Positions 1-8,291 are shown, counted from the stretch's first letter. The stretch is 64,000 bases of DNA from Emticicia aquatilis (GCF_014644295.1 NZ_BMKK01000004.1:124001-188000), one strand, 5' to 3'. A program made the numbers and translations. Notes: generated by a model from the sequence alone, not told the origin.

Positions 1-2
1 GT

Positions 3-158
3 GCTCCAAAACCTACTTACTGTGCACCAAAGCCAACAACCTGTACGCCACCAACAAACCCTTGTACTCCTCCACCTACTTCATGCACGCCTCCTAAAAC
101 TTGTACGCCACCGCCAACAAGCTGTTTGCCTTCGGTAGTGAGTGCAACTGGGTACTGA
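3..158 (+). CDS. Cys/Thr/Pro-rich secreted peptide, C-terminal part (cut by window start)
   Basis: The third frame is open from the window edge to a TGA at 156-158 and encodes 51 residues built from Cys-Thr-Pro-Pro units, with six cysteines. It ends with CLPS followed by a short tail. The units (CTPPKTC, CTPPPTSC) match the downstream gene at 216-473 almost word for word, so this is the 3' end of a third member of the same tandem family. The double-glycine leader lies outside the window and cannot be seen. The function is unknown; secretion by the exporter downstream is inferred from the family. Confidence 0.7.
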   Translation, partial: APKPTYCAPKPTTCTPPTNPCTPPPTSCTPPKTCTPPPTSCLPSVVSATGY

Positions 159-189
159 CATTTGAATATAAATTGAGTGATATAAAACC

Positions 190-205
190 GTGAACCTTTT
201 TGAAA
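190..205 (+). promoter_or_regulatory. Conserved 5' element upstream of peptide gene
   Basis: GTGAACCTTTTTGAAA lies 10-26 bases before the ATG at 216. The same 12-base core, GTGAACCTTTTT, recurs at 489-500 before the next peptide gene at a nearly identical distance. It could be a promoter/leader element or simply duplicated DNA. Confidence 0.4.
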
Positions 206-215
206 CCTTATAAAC

Positions 216-473
216 ATGATAGATATGAAAACTTTTGACCAATTTGAAATCACTTTAAATGAAATGAACAGTATTGAAGGCGGTACATTCTGCTTTGGTT
301 TTAACTTTAGTTTTAACTTCAATTACTGTATTCCAAAAGTTACAACTTGTATTCCAAAAACTACCAGCTGTACACCAACTTGTCCGCCACCACCAACAAC
401 TTGTACACCACCTAAAACTTGTACCCCGCCCCCTACTGGCTGTTTACCATCAGGAGGAACCTCAGGAAATTAG
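216..473 (+). CDS. Double-glycine leader peptide with Cys/Thr/Pro-rich core
   Basis: This 85-residue precursor begins with an FDQFEI leader ending in IEGG at residues 20-23, followed by Thr24. Ile20, Met17 and Ile12 fall at -4, -7 and -12 from the cut, the hydrophobic pattern C39 peptidases recognise. The 62-residue core starts with an alternating aromatic segment (FNFSFNFNY) and then carries repeats such as CIPK, CTPP and CPPPP, with eight cysteines in total. The start at 216 was chosen because it lies at the same distance from the upstream conserved element as the start of the next gene; Met4 at 225 is an alternative. Its neighbours are two paralogues and a C39 ABC exporter. No modification enzyme is nearby, so disulfides are the simplest expectation. 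Whether it is a bacteriocin, signal or surface peptide is unknown. Confidence 0.8.
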   Translation: MIDMKTFDQFEITLNEMNSIEGGTFCFGFNFSFNFNYCIPKVTTCIPKTTSCTPTCPPPPTTCTPPKTCTPPPTGCLPSGGTSGN

Positions 474-488
474 TATAGTAAAATAATC

Positions 489-504
489 GTGAACCTTTTT
501 AAAA
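489..504 (+). promoter_or_regulatory. Conserved 5' element, second copy
   Basis: GTGAACCTTTTTAAAA occurs 12-28 bases before the ATG at 517. It repeats the element at 190-205. The surrounding bases differ, which suggests the core is constrained, although recent duplication is also possible. Confidence 0.4.
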
Positions 505-516
505 ACACTAAAACAA

Positions 517-810
517 ATGAAAAATTTCGACCAATTTGAAATCTCTACAATCAACACAAATAACGTAGAAGGTGGTACTTTTGGATTATTAGGATTATTA
601 GGAACTTGTCTTCCAAAACCAACATGTTCACCAGTTCCAACATGTCCAACGCCAACTCCTCCACCTTGTTATACAGCACCAAAACCAACTTGTCCACCAG
701 TTCCGACTTGTCCGACACCGACAACGAATATTTGCAAACCAACTATTTCGTTTTCATTCTCAATTTCATTTGGTGGTTGCAAACCTGTAACGCCTTGTTT
801 ACCATCGTAA
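517..810 (+). CDS. Double-glycine leader peptide with Cys/Pro-rich core, second complete paralogue
   Basis: This 97-residue precursor shares the FDQFEI leader with its neighbour. The leader ends VEGG at residues 17-20, followed by Thr21 as in the paralogue. The 77-residue core has a Gly/Leu-rich start (GLLGLLG), then two near-copies of a C-P-x-P-T unit (PTCSPVPTCPTPT and PTCPPVPTCPTPT). A Ser/Phe alternating stretch (SFSFSISF) follows, and the protein closes with CLPS. It has nine cysteines. The alternating aromatic strand lies near the C-terminus here but at the N-terminus of the core in the 216-473 paralogue, so the modules have been shuffled. A strong terminator follows, separating the peptide genes from the exporter genes. 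Export and cleavage by the downstream C39 transporter is inferred. Confidence 0.82.
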   Translation: MKNFDQFEISTINTNNVEGGTFGLLGLLGTCLPKPTCSPVPTCPTPTPPPCYTAPKPTCPPVPTCPTPTTNICKPTISFSFSISFGGCKPVTPCLPS

Positions 811-834
811 TTTTTTTTAATAAGTATAGCTATA

Positions 835-867
835 AAAGCACTTTCGTCTTTTGAAAGTGCTTTTTTT
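835..867 (+). terminator. Rho-independent terminator after peptide genes
   Basis: An 11-bp perfect stem (AAAGCACTTTC with GAAAGTGCTTT), a short loop and a run of seven T. It should let the peptide genes be transcribed at a different level from the exporter genes. Confidence 0.85.
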
Positions 868-1050
868 ATTAATATACGTAATCTATTACGATAGAAACTG
901 TATTCATAAATATAACTATCCATTCTACTTTATTGGCTTAGTTTTTGTTTCCGATTGTATTATTGCTGAGGTGAGTAATTTGGCCATAATAAACATCTAT
1001 TATTGGCAACTTTACGTATCTACAATTACTATTAACCAAATTATTACTGA

Positions 1051-3243
1051 GTGAAAAAAGTTTTCCCACATTACCGTCAACTTGATGCAGTAGATTGCGG
1101 CCCTACTTGCCTACGTATGATTTCCAAGTTTTACGGTAAAAATTATAGTTTAGAATTTCTCAGAGACAAAACATTTATTACCCAAACGGGCGTATCCTTA
1201 GCAGGTATTAGTGATGGAGCAAAATCAATCGGTTTTCGTACGAAAGCAGTAAAGATACCATTCAAAATACTGCTCGAAGATGCTCCAAAGCCATGTATTG
1301 TTTTTTGGCGTCAACGTCACTTTGTAGTTGTCTATGAAGTTACGAAAACTCATGTAATGGTAGCAGACCCTGCTCTTGGCCTCGAAAAATATACACATAA
1401 AGATTTCTTAGAAGCATGGCACAATGGGGTTTATCCTGAAGATACTCCCGGCATTGCATTATTGCTTGAACCTACTCAGAAATTCTACGAAAGTGAAGAT
1501 GACAAACGTGAAGGGCTTTCTCTGAATTATTTTTGGGGATATTTACGTCCATACAAGCGTTTCTTTATACAAATTGGGGTTGGAATGCTGCTTGGAGCTA
1601 TTCTATCTTTCATCTTTCCGTTCTTGACCCAAGCAGTTGTTGACCGAGGCATTGAGTATCAGGATATGAATTTTATCTATCTGATACTTTTTGGGCAATT
1701 AGCTTTATTTTTCGGTCAAATGGTATCAAATTTCATACAAAACTGGATTTTGATGCTCATCAGCAATCGGGTGAATATTTCTTTGATTTCGGATTTTTTG
1801 GCCAAACTCATGCGACTACCGATTTCATTTTTTGAAACTCGTAATCAAGGTGATATTCTCCAGCGTATCAATGACCACACAATCATTCAAGATTTTTTGA
1901 CGAGTTCTTCACTGAGCGTTGTATTTTCAGTTTTCAATATGCTGATATTCAGCGTATTACTCGCAATTTTTAGTTTGCCAATTTTCCTTATATTCATCGT
2001 AAGCATGATTCTGTACTTCGCTTGGATTTATGCTTTTCTGAAATATCGTAAACGTATTAATCTTCGCCGATTCGACCGCCTTGCCGATAATCAAAGTGCA
2101 TTAGTGGAATTAGTAACAGGAATTAATGAAATCAAACTTCAAAATATAGAAGACCAAAAGCGTTGGAGATGGGAAAATATTCAGGCAAGGTTATTTAAGA
2201 TAGGTATCGAAGACCTCAAACTTAGCCAATATCAAGAAACTGGGGCATTTTTTATAACGCATTTAAAAGATATTTTGATAACATTTTTGGCCGCTAAAGG
2301 CGTTGTTGAGGGCGATATAACTTTCGGTACGATGCTTTCAATACAAGGAATTGTTGGGCAGGCCAATGCTCCACTCGGCACTCTTTTAAACTTTGTTCAT
2401 TCTGCCCAAGATGCTCGAATTAGCCTTGACCGCTTAAATGAAATTCATAAAAAAGAAGACGAAAATCCAGATGATGTTCCTCGAACAGCTCAATTCTCTT
2501 ATTACCGAGACATCATTTTTCAAAATCTCAGCTTTAGTTACGGAGGCCCATCTTCGCCACAAATTTTAAAAAATATCAACTTAGTTCTATCAGAAGGAAA
2601 AGTTACGGCACTCGTGGGCAGTAGTGGTAGTGGAAAGACAACTCTGATGAAGCTATTACTGAAATTTTATGACCCAACAGGTGGAAATATTTTTATTGGT
2701 AATAGAAAACTGCAAGATTATCATACAGGTTGGTGGCGAAAACAATGTGGTGTAGTGATGCAAGATGGTTTTATTTTTTCGGATACGATTGAGAAAAACA
2801 TTGTCGGCAGCGATGAGATAACAGACCCCGACCGCCTTAATTACGCAGTTTATGCTTCCAATATTTTTGATATTATCGAATCTTCACCGCTTGGTTTAGC
2901 CACGAAAATTGGTGGTGAAGGTAAAGGACTTAGTATCGGTCAGAAACAACGAATTTTGATTGCTCGCTCAATTTACAAAAATCCGCCTTTCTTGTTTTTT
3001 GATGAAGCGACCAGTGCCTTAGATGCCAATAATGAGAAATTTATCATGGAAAATCTCAATCAGTTTTACGCAGGGCGAACTGTTTTGGTTATTGCCCATC
3101 GACTAAGCACTGTCCGTAATGCTGATAATATTGTGGTATTGCATCAAGGCGAAATCGTTGAGGAAGGGAAACACCAAGATTTAGTAGAACGACGAGGATT
3201 TTATTATGAATTAGTTAAGAATCAATTAGAATTGGGCAATTAA
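1051..3243 (+). CDS. Peptidase-containing ABC transporter (C39 bacteriocin-type exporter)
   Basis: This 730-residue protein cleaves double-glycine leaders and exports the peptide core across the inner membrane. Residues 1-130 form a C39 peptidase with Gln10, Cys16 (DCGPTC), His90 and Asp106 all present, so it should be active. A six-helix transmembrane domain follows (about 165-440). The ATPase domain contains Walker A GSSGSGKT, signature LSIGQ, Walker B FLFFDEATSALD and the H-loop VIAHRLSTV. The start is GTG at 1051: an in-frame TGA lies immediately upstream, and the C39 fold begins at once. It lies 10 bases before the TolC-like gene and forms a tripartite secretion operon with it and the HlyD-like gene. 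The upstream GG peptides are the obvious substrates. Confidence 0.95.
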   Translation: MKKVFPHYRQLDAVDCGPTCLRMISKFYGKNYSLEFLRDKTFITQTGVSLAGISDGAKSIGFRTKAVKIPFKILLEDAPKPCIVFWRQRHFVVVYEVTKTHVMVADPALGLEKYTHKDFLEAWHNGVYPEDTPGIALLLEPTQKFYESEDDKREGLSLNYFWGYLRPYKRFFIQIGVGMLLGAILSFIFPFLTQAVVDRGIEYQDMNFIYLILFGQLALFFGQMVSNFIQNWILMLISNRVNISLISDFLAKLMRLPISFFETRNQGDILQRINDHTIIQDFLTSSSLSVVFSVFNMLIFSVLLAIFSLPIFLIFIVSMILYFAWIYAFLKYRKRINLRRFDRLADNQSALVELVTGINEIKLQNIEDQKRWRWENIQARLFKIGIEDLKLSQYQETGAFFITHLKDILITFLAAKGVVEGDITFGTMLSIQGIVGQANAPLGTLLNFVHSAQDARISLDRLNEIHKKEDENPDDVPRTAQFSYYRDIIFQNLSFSYGGPSSPQILKNINLVLSEGKVTALVGSSGSGKTTLMKLLLKFYDPTGGNIFIGNRKLQDYHTGWWRKQCGVVMQDGFIFSDTIEKNIVGSDEITDPDRLNYAVYASNIFDIIESSPLGLATKIGGEGKGLSIGQKQRILIARSIYKNPPFLFFDEATSALDANNEKFIMENLNQFYAGRTVLVIAHRLSTVRNADNIVVLHQGEIVEEGKHQDLVERRGFYYELVKNQLELGN

Positions 3244-3252
3244 TCAGACTGT

Positions 3253-4551
3253 ATGAATAAATTTTTAATCATATTTTTACTCATTTCAAGTAAGCTTTTA
3301 GCACAGTCGCAGCTTTCGCTTGAAGATGCTATTAAGATTGGCTTGCAAAATAATTACAAGGTCCAAATCTCAAAACAACAACTCGAAATTGCCCAACTCA
3401 ACCAACAGGTGGGAGTAACAGAGCGATTTCCGTCTGTAAGTTTTGATGTTGGGCAAAATAACCTATACAGTAATAATAACTCGCCTATCAACTTCGTGAA
3501 GGGTGTTTTTGGTGATAATAGCTTAAATGCTGATTTTAATACCAATTACACTATCTATAATGGGAATCAACGAAATATCAAAAAAACTCAACTCAATTAT
3601 TTAAGTAAAGAAAACGAGCAGCTGCTACGAAATACGAGAGCCAGCGTTATCAAAGACGTGATTGAGTCTTATTACAAAACAATTATTGAAAGAGAAAAAA
3701 GTCTGGTTTTGAAAGAAACAAAAAGTTTATCGAAACTCAGACTCAACGATACCAAACTTCAACTTAATCTTGGGAAAGCCAGTAATTTTGAGGTTTTGAG
3801 GGCGGAAAATTCATTTTTAATCGACTCATCTTCTTACCTACAACAAGAAAATTCATATCAAGCTGCACTCAATAAACTCAATATGGTGCTGGGTTCTGAT
3901 AAATCAAAAAACTATCAATTAACTGATAAGTTAGATGTAGCAAAAGATGAATTCAATTTTGAAGCTCTTAAAAGCAAAATGTTGAGCCAAAACAACGAAA
4001 TTTTAGCCAAACAAGTCGAAACCAATTTGAATAGAAGTAAAATAGAGTTAATCAGAAGCCAGCGAAACCCAACCATTGGCCTAAACAGTAGGCTCGGAAA
4101 AAGCTACTCGACCACTCGATTTGAAGGAAATGCTCCAATTAAAGGTAATGTTTCTAACTTTACTATTGGTTTGCGGGCTTCAATTCCGATTTATAATGGT
4201 GGTGAACTAAAGCGAGGAATCAGTGAGGCTATTATACAAAATAAAATTGGTGAATTGCAACTTGGAGAACTAAAGCAAGAGCTTTCGATTGAATTAACCA
4301 ATGCCTTTACTGCTTATCAGAATCAGTTGAAGGCAGTAAAACTAAACCAGCAATTAGTAAAAAACTTAGGAAATAGCCTGCAATTAGTCAAAGGTCGTTT
4401 AGAAAGTGGCTTTTCAAATGCGTTGGAATATCGAACGATTCAATTAGAGTATGTTCAATCAAACTTTAATTATCTCGAATCAATGTATTCATTAAAAAGT
4501 TACGAAATCACCCTCCGCAAACTCATCGGAGAATTAGATAAAAATTATTGA
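3253..4551 (+). CDS. TolC-family outer membrane efflux protein
   Basis: This 432-residue protein has a cleavable signal peptide (about residues 1-18, ending LLAQ) and two related halves rich in long amphipathic helices with Leu/Gln/Asn heptads. The segments LEDAIKIGLQNN near the N-terminus and GGELKRGI near residue 310 are typical of outer membrane efflux proteins. It would form the outer membrane channel of the type I secretion machine with the C39 ABC exporter 10 bases upstream and the HlyD-like adaptor 7 bases downstream. The length is normal for the family. Confidence 0.92.
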   Translation: MNKFLIIFLLISSKLLAQSQLSLEDAIKIGLQNNYKVQISKQQLEIAQLNQQVGVTERFPSVSFDVGQNNLYSNNNSPINFVKGVFGDNSLNADFNTNYTIYNGNQRNIKKTQLNYLSKENEQLLRNTRASVIKDVIESYYKTIIEREKSLVLKETKSLSKLRLNDTKLQLNLGKASNFEVLRAENSFLIDSSSYLQQENSYQAALNKLNMVLGSDKSKNYQLTDKLDVAKDEFNFEALKSKMLSQNNEILAKQVETNLNRSKIELIRSQRNPTIGLNSRLGKSYSTTRFEGNAPIKGNVSNFTIGLRASIPIYNGGELKRGISEAIIQNKIGELQLGELKQELSIELTNAFTAYQNQLKAVKLNQQLVKNLGNSLQLVKGRLESGFSNALEYRTIQLEYVQSNFNYLESMYSLKSYEITLRKLIGELDKNY

Positions 4552-4558
4552 TTTAGCA

Positions 4559-5935
4559 ATGCCAAACGAAATTCAACATACTAACCCCTCGCCTGTGCGT
4601 GTTTTGAATATGCCACGCCGCAGTGAAGAAGTTGATGAAATATTATCAGAAATGCCAAGCTGGACACTCCGTTGGGGGCTTACTGTCATATTTGGCATTG
4701 TAACAACAATTTTAGTTTTAAGTTATTTTGTAAAATATCCTGATGTTATAAAAGGAAAAATAAACATAACGTCAAATAACCCGCCTGTACCGCTTGTGGC
4801 TCGTACGAGTGGAAATATTGTGCTTATCGTGGCTGATAAATCGCTTGTCAAGGAAAATGAGGTATTAGGTTATCTAAAAAGTGCTACAAAATATGATGAT
4901 ATTCTACAACTAAAACAAAAGCTTAATTTCATAAAAAATAGTTCAGTAAATACTTTAAATGCTGATTCTCTCAGGCAATTTACTGATGATTTACAGTTGG
5001 GTGAACTTCAAGTTCCGTACAATAATTTTCTATTAAAAATCAAAGAAATAGGTTCGCTGGATATTAGAGGACAGAATACAAGTTTACGTAAATCAAGCAT
5101 TAATCAACAGATTGCTGAATACATTCAGATTTCTGAACGCCTTAAACGTCAGGTCCAGCTTTTAGAGAATGAATACAATTTGCAAAAGAAAAACTTTGAC
5201 AATCGTTATAAAGCCTTGCATAAAGCAGGGAGTATTTCTACTGAGCAATTAGAACAAAAGCAAGATGAAGTTTTTCAGAAACTCAAAGCAGTAGAGGCAG
5301 CAAAATCAAGTTACGACGAAAACCAAAATAGAATAATTACGCTCCAAAGTCAAAAAGTAGAAGTTGATTTCGAGCAAAAAGACCGTCAACTCAATTCAAA
5401 TAATTTATTGCTTGATGCTTACACAAATCTACTTAACCAACTCAACATCTGGGAGCAAAGATATTTACTCAAAGCAACCATTGCTGGCAAAGTGAATTAT
5501 TTGAACTTCATCAAACAAAACTCCTACATTAACGAAAACCAAGAAATAGCTAATATTATTCCGCCAACGGGCAATATAAACAATGCACTTTCAAGCTCTT
5601 ATGTAGGAGAATTATTTTTGGAATCATCGGGTTCGGGCAAAATCGCCGAAGGACAGGATGTAAATATTGTTTTAGATAATTTTAGTAAAAAGGAGTTTGG
5701 AATCTTGAAAGGGAAAGTGGCATCCATTGCTGATGTTTCATCGACAATCACTTCAACTACTGGAAGTCAAAGCGTTTATAAAGTCTATGTAAATCTGCCT
5801 AATGGATTAACCACAACCTCAAAGAAAAAACTTTCTTTCCGTTATGGAATGCAAGGAAATGCCGAAGTAATTACCAAAGACATCAGTATCTTAGGCAGAA
5901 TTTTCGACACTATCCGAACTGCATTTGAACAATAA
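4559..5935 (+). CDS. HlyD-family periplasmic adaptor of the peptide exporter
   Basis: This 458-residue membrane fusion protein has a short cytoplasmic N-terminus and one transmembrane helix at about residues 39-61. A split lipoyl/biotinyl-like domain (PLVARTSGNIV and later KATIAGKVNYL) is separated by a long coiled coil of about 170 residues. A beta-barrel C-terminal part contains the segment GMQGNAEVI, which resembles the G-M-x-G-x-A-x-V end of HlyD proteins. It would bridge the ABC exporter and the TolC-like channel. It is the last gene of the three-gene operon, and its stop codon directly abuts the stop of the convergent DUF486 gene. Confidence 0.92.
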   Translation: MPNEIQHTNPSPVRVLNMPRRSEEVDEILSEMPSWTLRWGLTVIFGIVTTILVLSYFVKYPDVIKGKINITSNNPPVPLVARTSGNIVLIVADKSLVKENEVLGYLKSATKYDDILQLKQKLNFIKNSSVNTLNADSLRQFTDDLQLGELQVPYNNFLLKIKEIGSLDIRGQNTSLRKSSINQQIAEYIQISERLKRQVQLLENEYNLQKKNFDNRYKALHKAGSISTEQLEQKQDEVFQKLKAVEAAKSSYDENQNRIITLQSQKVEVDFEQKDRQLNSNNLLLDAYTNLLNQLNIWEQRYLLKATIAGKVNYLNFIKQNSYINENQEIANIIPPTGNINNALSSSYVGELFLESSGSGKIAEGQDVNIVLDNFSKKEFGILKGKVASIADVSSTITSTTGSQSVYKVYVNLPNGLTTTSKKKLSFRYGMQGNAEVITKDISILGRIFDTIRTAFEQ

Positions 5936-6262
5936 TTATTTCTTAAAAACTACCCAAACAGCCAAAAATATTAGTCCAAAACCGACCAAATAATTCCATT
6001 TAAGTGGTTCTTTTAGATACAATACAGCAAAAATAACAAATACTACAAGCGTGATTGCTTCTTGAATAGTTTTAAGCTGAAAAGCATTAAATTGACCATA
6101 CCCAAGCCTATTGGCAGGAACCATAAAGACATACTCAAAGAAGGCAATTCCCCAGCTTATCAGAATAGCTTTCCATATGGGCAGGTCTGGTCTTTTCAAA
6201 TGTCCATACCAAGCAAAAGTCATAAAAGTGTTGGAAATAATAAGTAATAAGATGGTTCGCAT
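5936..6262 (-). CDS. DUF486 family small membrane protein (DMT-like)
   Basis: A 108-residue protein with four predicted transmembrane helices. It carries the features of the DUF486 (COG3169) family: a TFAWYGHLK segment after helix 1, FFEYVFMVPANR in the middle and a KEPLKWNYLVGF segment before the last helix. The family resembles half of a drug/metabolite transporter but has no established substrate. It converges on the HlyD-like gene with zero bases between the stops, so it is not part of the peptide secretion operon. Confidence 0.85.
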   Translation of the reverse strand: MRTILLLIISNTFMTFAWYGHLKRPDLPIWKAILISWGIAFFEYVFMVPANRLGYGQFNAFQLKTIQEAITLVVFVIFAVLYLKEPLKWNYLVGFGLIFLAVWVVFKK

Positions 6263-6273
6263 AAAATATTTTT

Positions 6274-6385
6274 GAGTGAGTGAATGAGTGAATGAGTGAA
6301 TTTTTGTTATTTTGTAAATACAAATTAAAACAAAAATGACTGAATTTTGAGTTTTTGTAAATTTTTACTCATTCGTTCACTCATC
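6274..6385. repeat. Short-word tandem repeat with inverted partner
   Basis: The 8-base word GAATGAGT (with GAGT variants) is repeated at 6274-6300. An inverted version (ACTCATTCGTTCACTCATCC) follows at 6367-6385, so the region can fold into a long imperfect hairpin. The intergenic gap lies between the divergent DUF486 gene and the prephenate dehydrogenase gene. Confidence 0.7.
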
Positions 6386-6420
6386 CAAAACGGGCAGCGT
6401 TCCGCTTCAAATATTGGTTT

Positions 6421-7677
6421 ATGAAAATAGGTATCATTGGTTTGGGAGATATGGGCAAGATGTTTGCCCGAATATGGGCAAAAGCAGGATTCGATGTGTA
6501 TGGATGTGACCTTCCACAAAACCGTGAAAAATTAGAACAAGAACTCAGTGACTTTGGGATTAATATCCTTGCCGATGGCATCGCGATTTCTCGCTTATGC
6601 GACTTTATTCTTTATTCAGTAGAAGCCGAAAACATTGAAAAAGTTGCAGCTCAATGCGGCCCATCAACCAAATATGGTGCAATAGTAGCTGGACAAACCT
6701 CAGTCAAAACGCCTGAAATAGCAGCGTTTGAAAAATTTCTACCCAAAGATGCTCAGATTGTTACTTGCCATGCACTTTATGGGCCAGCCGTAAATCCCGT
6801 TGGACAAACATTGGTGCTTGTCAATCACAGGGCAAGCAATGAAGCATTTATACAAGCACAAACCGTACTTAGTGCCATTGGTTCAACTATTCATCAGCTT
6901 GAAGATTATCATGCTCATGACCGCATGATGGCTGATATTCAAGCAGTTACACACATCGGCTTTGAGAGCATCGGTACTGCATTTATGCACCGAAAGGTAT
7001 ATCCATGGGAAAACACACTCCATCCGAATGGTCTTGATAATGTTAAATTATTAATGACCTTGCGAATTTACAGCTATAAATTTCACGTTTATTCGGGTTT
7101 AGCCCTTCAAAATCCTTATGCTAAACGAGACGTTCGTAGCTATGCTAAAGCTGAAAGCGAACTTTTTGAATTGATGATTGAAGAAAACGAGAAGAAATTT
7201 AGAAAAAGGATATACGCAGCAAGAGATAGTGTTTTTAAAGATAAAGGTGGTGATTTGATGCTTGATGACAAAATCATGAGCGAATTTAGTTTAAATCAAG
7301 ATTTTGAGCATAAACCTAACTCTCATCTAAGCCTTTTGGCAATGGTAGATACATGGCACAAACTCGGTACTAATCCGTACAAAAGTTTGATTTGTCAAAC
7401 GCCTCCATTTAAGTTACGTGTAGGCATGGCCGAATATCTTTTCATGAACGAAAATCTACTCGAAGAAACCATCAAAGCCGCTCTATTCGACAAGAGTATT
7501 AGAGGTGAAGATTTAGCTTTTCACACTGCCGTTCATGAATGGGCAAATATTGTTGAAATGGGCGACAAAGAAAGTTATAGAAAGCATTTTGAAGCAACTA
7601 AAGTTTATCTATCCGACCGCCTTGAAGAAGGAAGAACAAAAAGTAGTTTATTGATTGCCAAGCTACAAAACATTTAA
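6421..7677 (+). CDS. Prephenate dehydrogenase, fungal Tyr1-like
   Basis: This 418-residue protein would oxidatively decarboxylate prephenate to 4-hydroxyphenylpyruvate in tyrosine synthesis. The NAD(P) Rossmann motif GIIGLGDMG is at residues 4-12. The following segments line up, from memory, along the whole length of yeast Tyr1: YSVEAENI, AIVAGQTSVK, PEIAAFEKFLPKDAQIVT, QAVTHIGF, YPWE, LRIYSYKFHVYSGLA, PNSHLSLLAMVDTW and AEYLFM. The protein is much longer than ordinary bacterial TyrA (about 280-370 residues) and carries no chorismate mutase or ACT domain that I can see. It stands alone, without other aromatic-pathway genes. The start is ATG at 6421, and the Rossmann motif follows at once. Confidence 0.85.
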   Translation: MKIGIIGLGDMGKMFARIWAKAGFDVYGCDLPQNREKLEQELSDFGINILADGIAISRLCDFILYSVEAENIEKVAAQCGPSTKYGAIVAGQTSVKTPEIAAFEKFLPKDAQIVTCHALYGPAVNPVGQTLVLVNHRASNEAFIQAQTVLSAIGSTIHQLEDYHAHDRMMADIQAVTHIGFESIGTAFMHRKVYPWENTLHPNGLDNVKLLMTLRIYSYKFHVYSGLALQNPYAKRDVRSYAKAESELFELMIEENEKKFRKRIYAARDSVFKDKGGDLMLDDKIMSEFSLNQDFEHKPNSHLSLLAMVDTWHKLGTNPYKSLICQTPPFKLRVGMAEYLFMNENLLEETIKAALFDKSIRGEDLAFHTAVHEWANIVEMGDKESYRKHFEATKVYLSDRLEEGRTKSSLLIAKLQNI

Positions 7678-7724
7678 AAAACCAGCATAATTTTTGTAAC
7701 CAACCTAACAAAATACAGTCATAA

Positions 7725-8291
7725 ATGCAGAAAACAGATTTATCGAAATATAATAATGATTGGTATAAACAGTCGAATCTTACAAGAGGCTTTTTAGTAT
7801 CAGCTCTTTGGTATATCATCAATGCTTTATTTATTAACTCTTATTTATTGATTCCGAGTTCTATAAAAAAGTCATTATTAAAATTTTTTGGAGCTAAGAT
7901 TGGTAAAAACGTAACGATGAAACCCAATATCAATATCAAATATCCTTGGAATTTGGAAATTGGTGATAATGTTTGGTTGGGGGAAGAATTATGGATTGAT
8001 AGTTTAGGAAAGGTTAAAATCGGGGATAATTGTTGTTTATCGCAAGGGGCAATGCTCTTATCGGGTAATCATGACTATAAGAAACCTACTTTTGACCTAA
8101 TAGTGAAAGACATAATTCTTGAAGAAGGTGTATGGATTGGAGCAAAATCAGTAGTATGTGGAGGTACAACCTGTCATTCGCACGCTGTTTTATCGGTTAA
8201 TTCGGTTGCAACCAAATCTTTGGATGCTTATGGCATTTATCAAGGTAATCCAGCCCAGCTTGTTCGACAAAGAGAAATCACCATTAGATAA
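7725..8291 (+). CDS. wcaF: WcaF-like acetyltransferase (left-handed beta-helix)
   Basis: This 188-residue hexapeptide-repeat acyltransferase is likely to acetylate a sugar of an exopolysaccharide or lipid-linked glycan. It matches the WcaF subfamily over its length: a hydrophobic N-terminal helix, FGAKIGKNVTMKP, YPWNLEIGD, LSGNHDYKKPTF with the catalytic-type His, and a final QGNPAQLVR. The next gene downstream is a WecA/TagO-like transferase that starts surface-glycan synthesis, so a shared glycan role is plausible, though they are 105 bases apart and may be separate transcripts. Confidence 0.82.
   Translation: MQKTDLSKYNNDWYKQSNLTRGFLVSALWYIINALFINSYLLIPSSIKKSLLKFFGAKIGKNVTMKPNINIKYPWNLEIGDNVWLGEELWIDSLGKVKIGDNCCLSQGAMLLSGNHDYKKPTFDLIVKDIILEEGVWIGAKSVVCGGTTCHSHAVLSVNSVATKSLDAYGIYQGNPAQLVRQREITIR

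Noticed and set aside
17-322. Antisense open frame across the first two peptide genes
   Set aside because: Its Val/Gly-rich translation is simply the reverse of the Thr/Pro/Cys repeats, while the plus-strand frames carry leaders and the family repeats.
551-742. Antisense frame opposite the second complete peptide gene
   Set aside because: It is the complement of the repeat region and has no features of its own.
216-810. Lanthipeptide or other enzyme-modified RiPP precursors
   Set aside because: No LanB, LanC, LanM, YcaO or radical SAM gene lies next to them, so only leader cleavage and export are supported here.
216-810. Collagen-like or proline-rich antifreeze protein
   Set aside because: The repeats lack the Gly-X-Y period, and the leaders and exporter point to peptide secretion instead.
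851-1054. Short open frame between the terminator and the C39 exporter gene
   Set aside because: It is 67 codons of AT-rich sequence with no family features, starts inside the terminator and runs into the GTG start of the exporter gene; it looks like chance.
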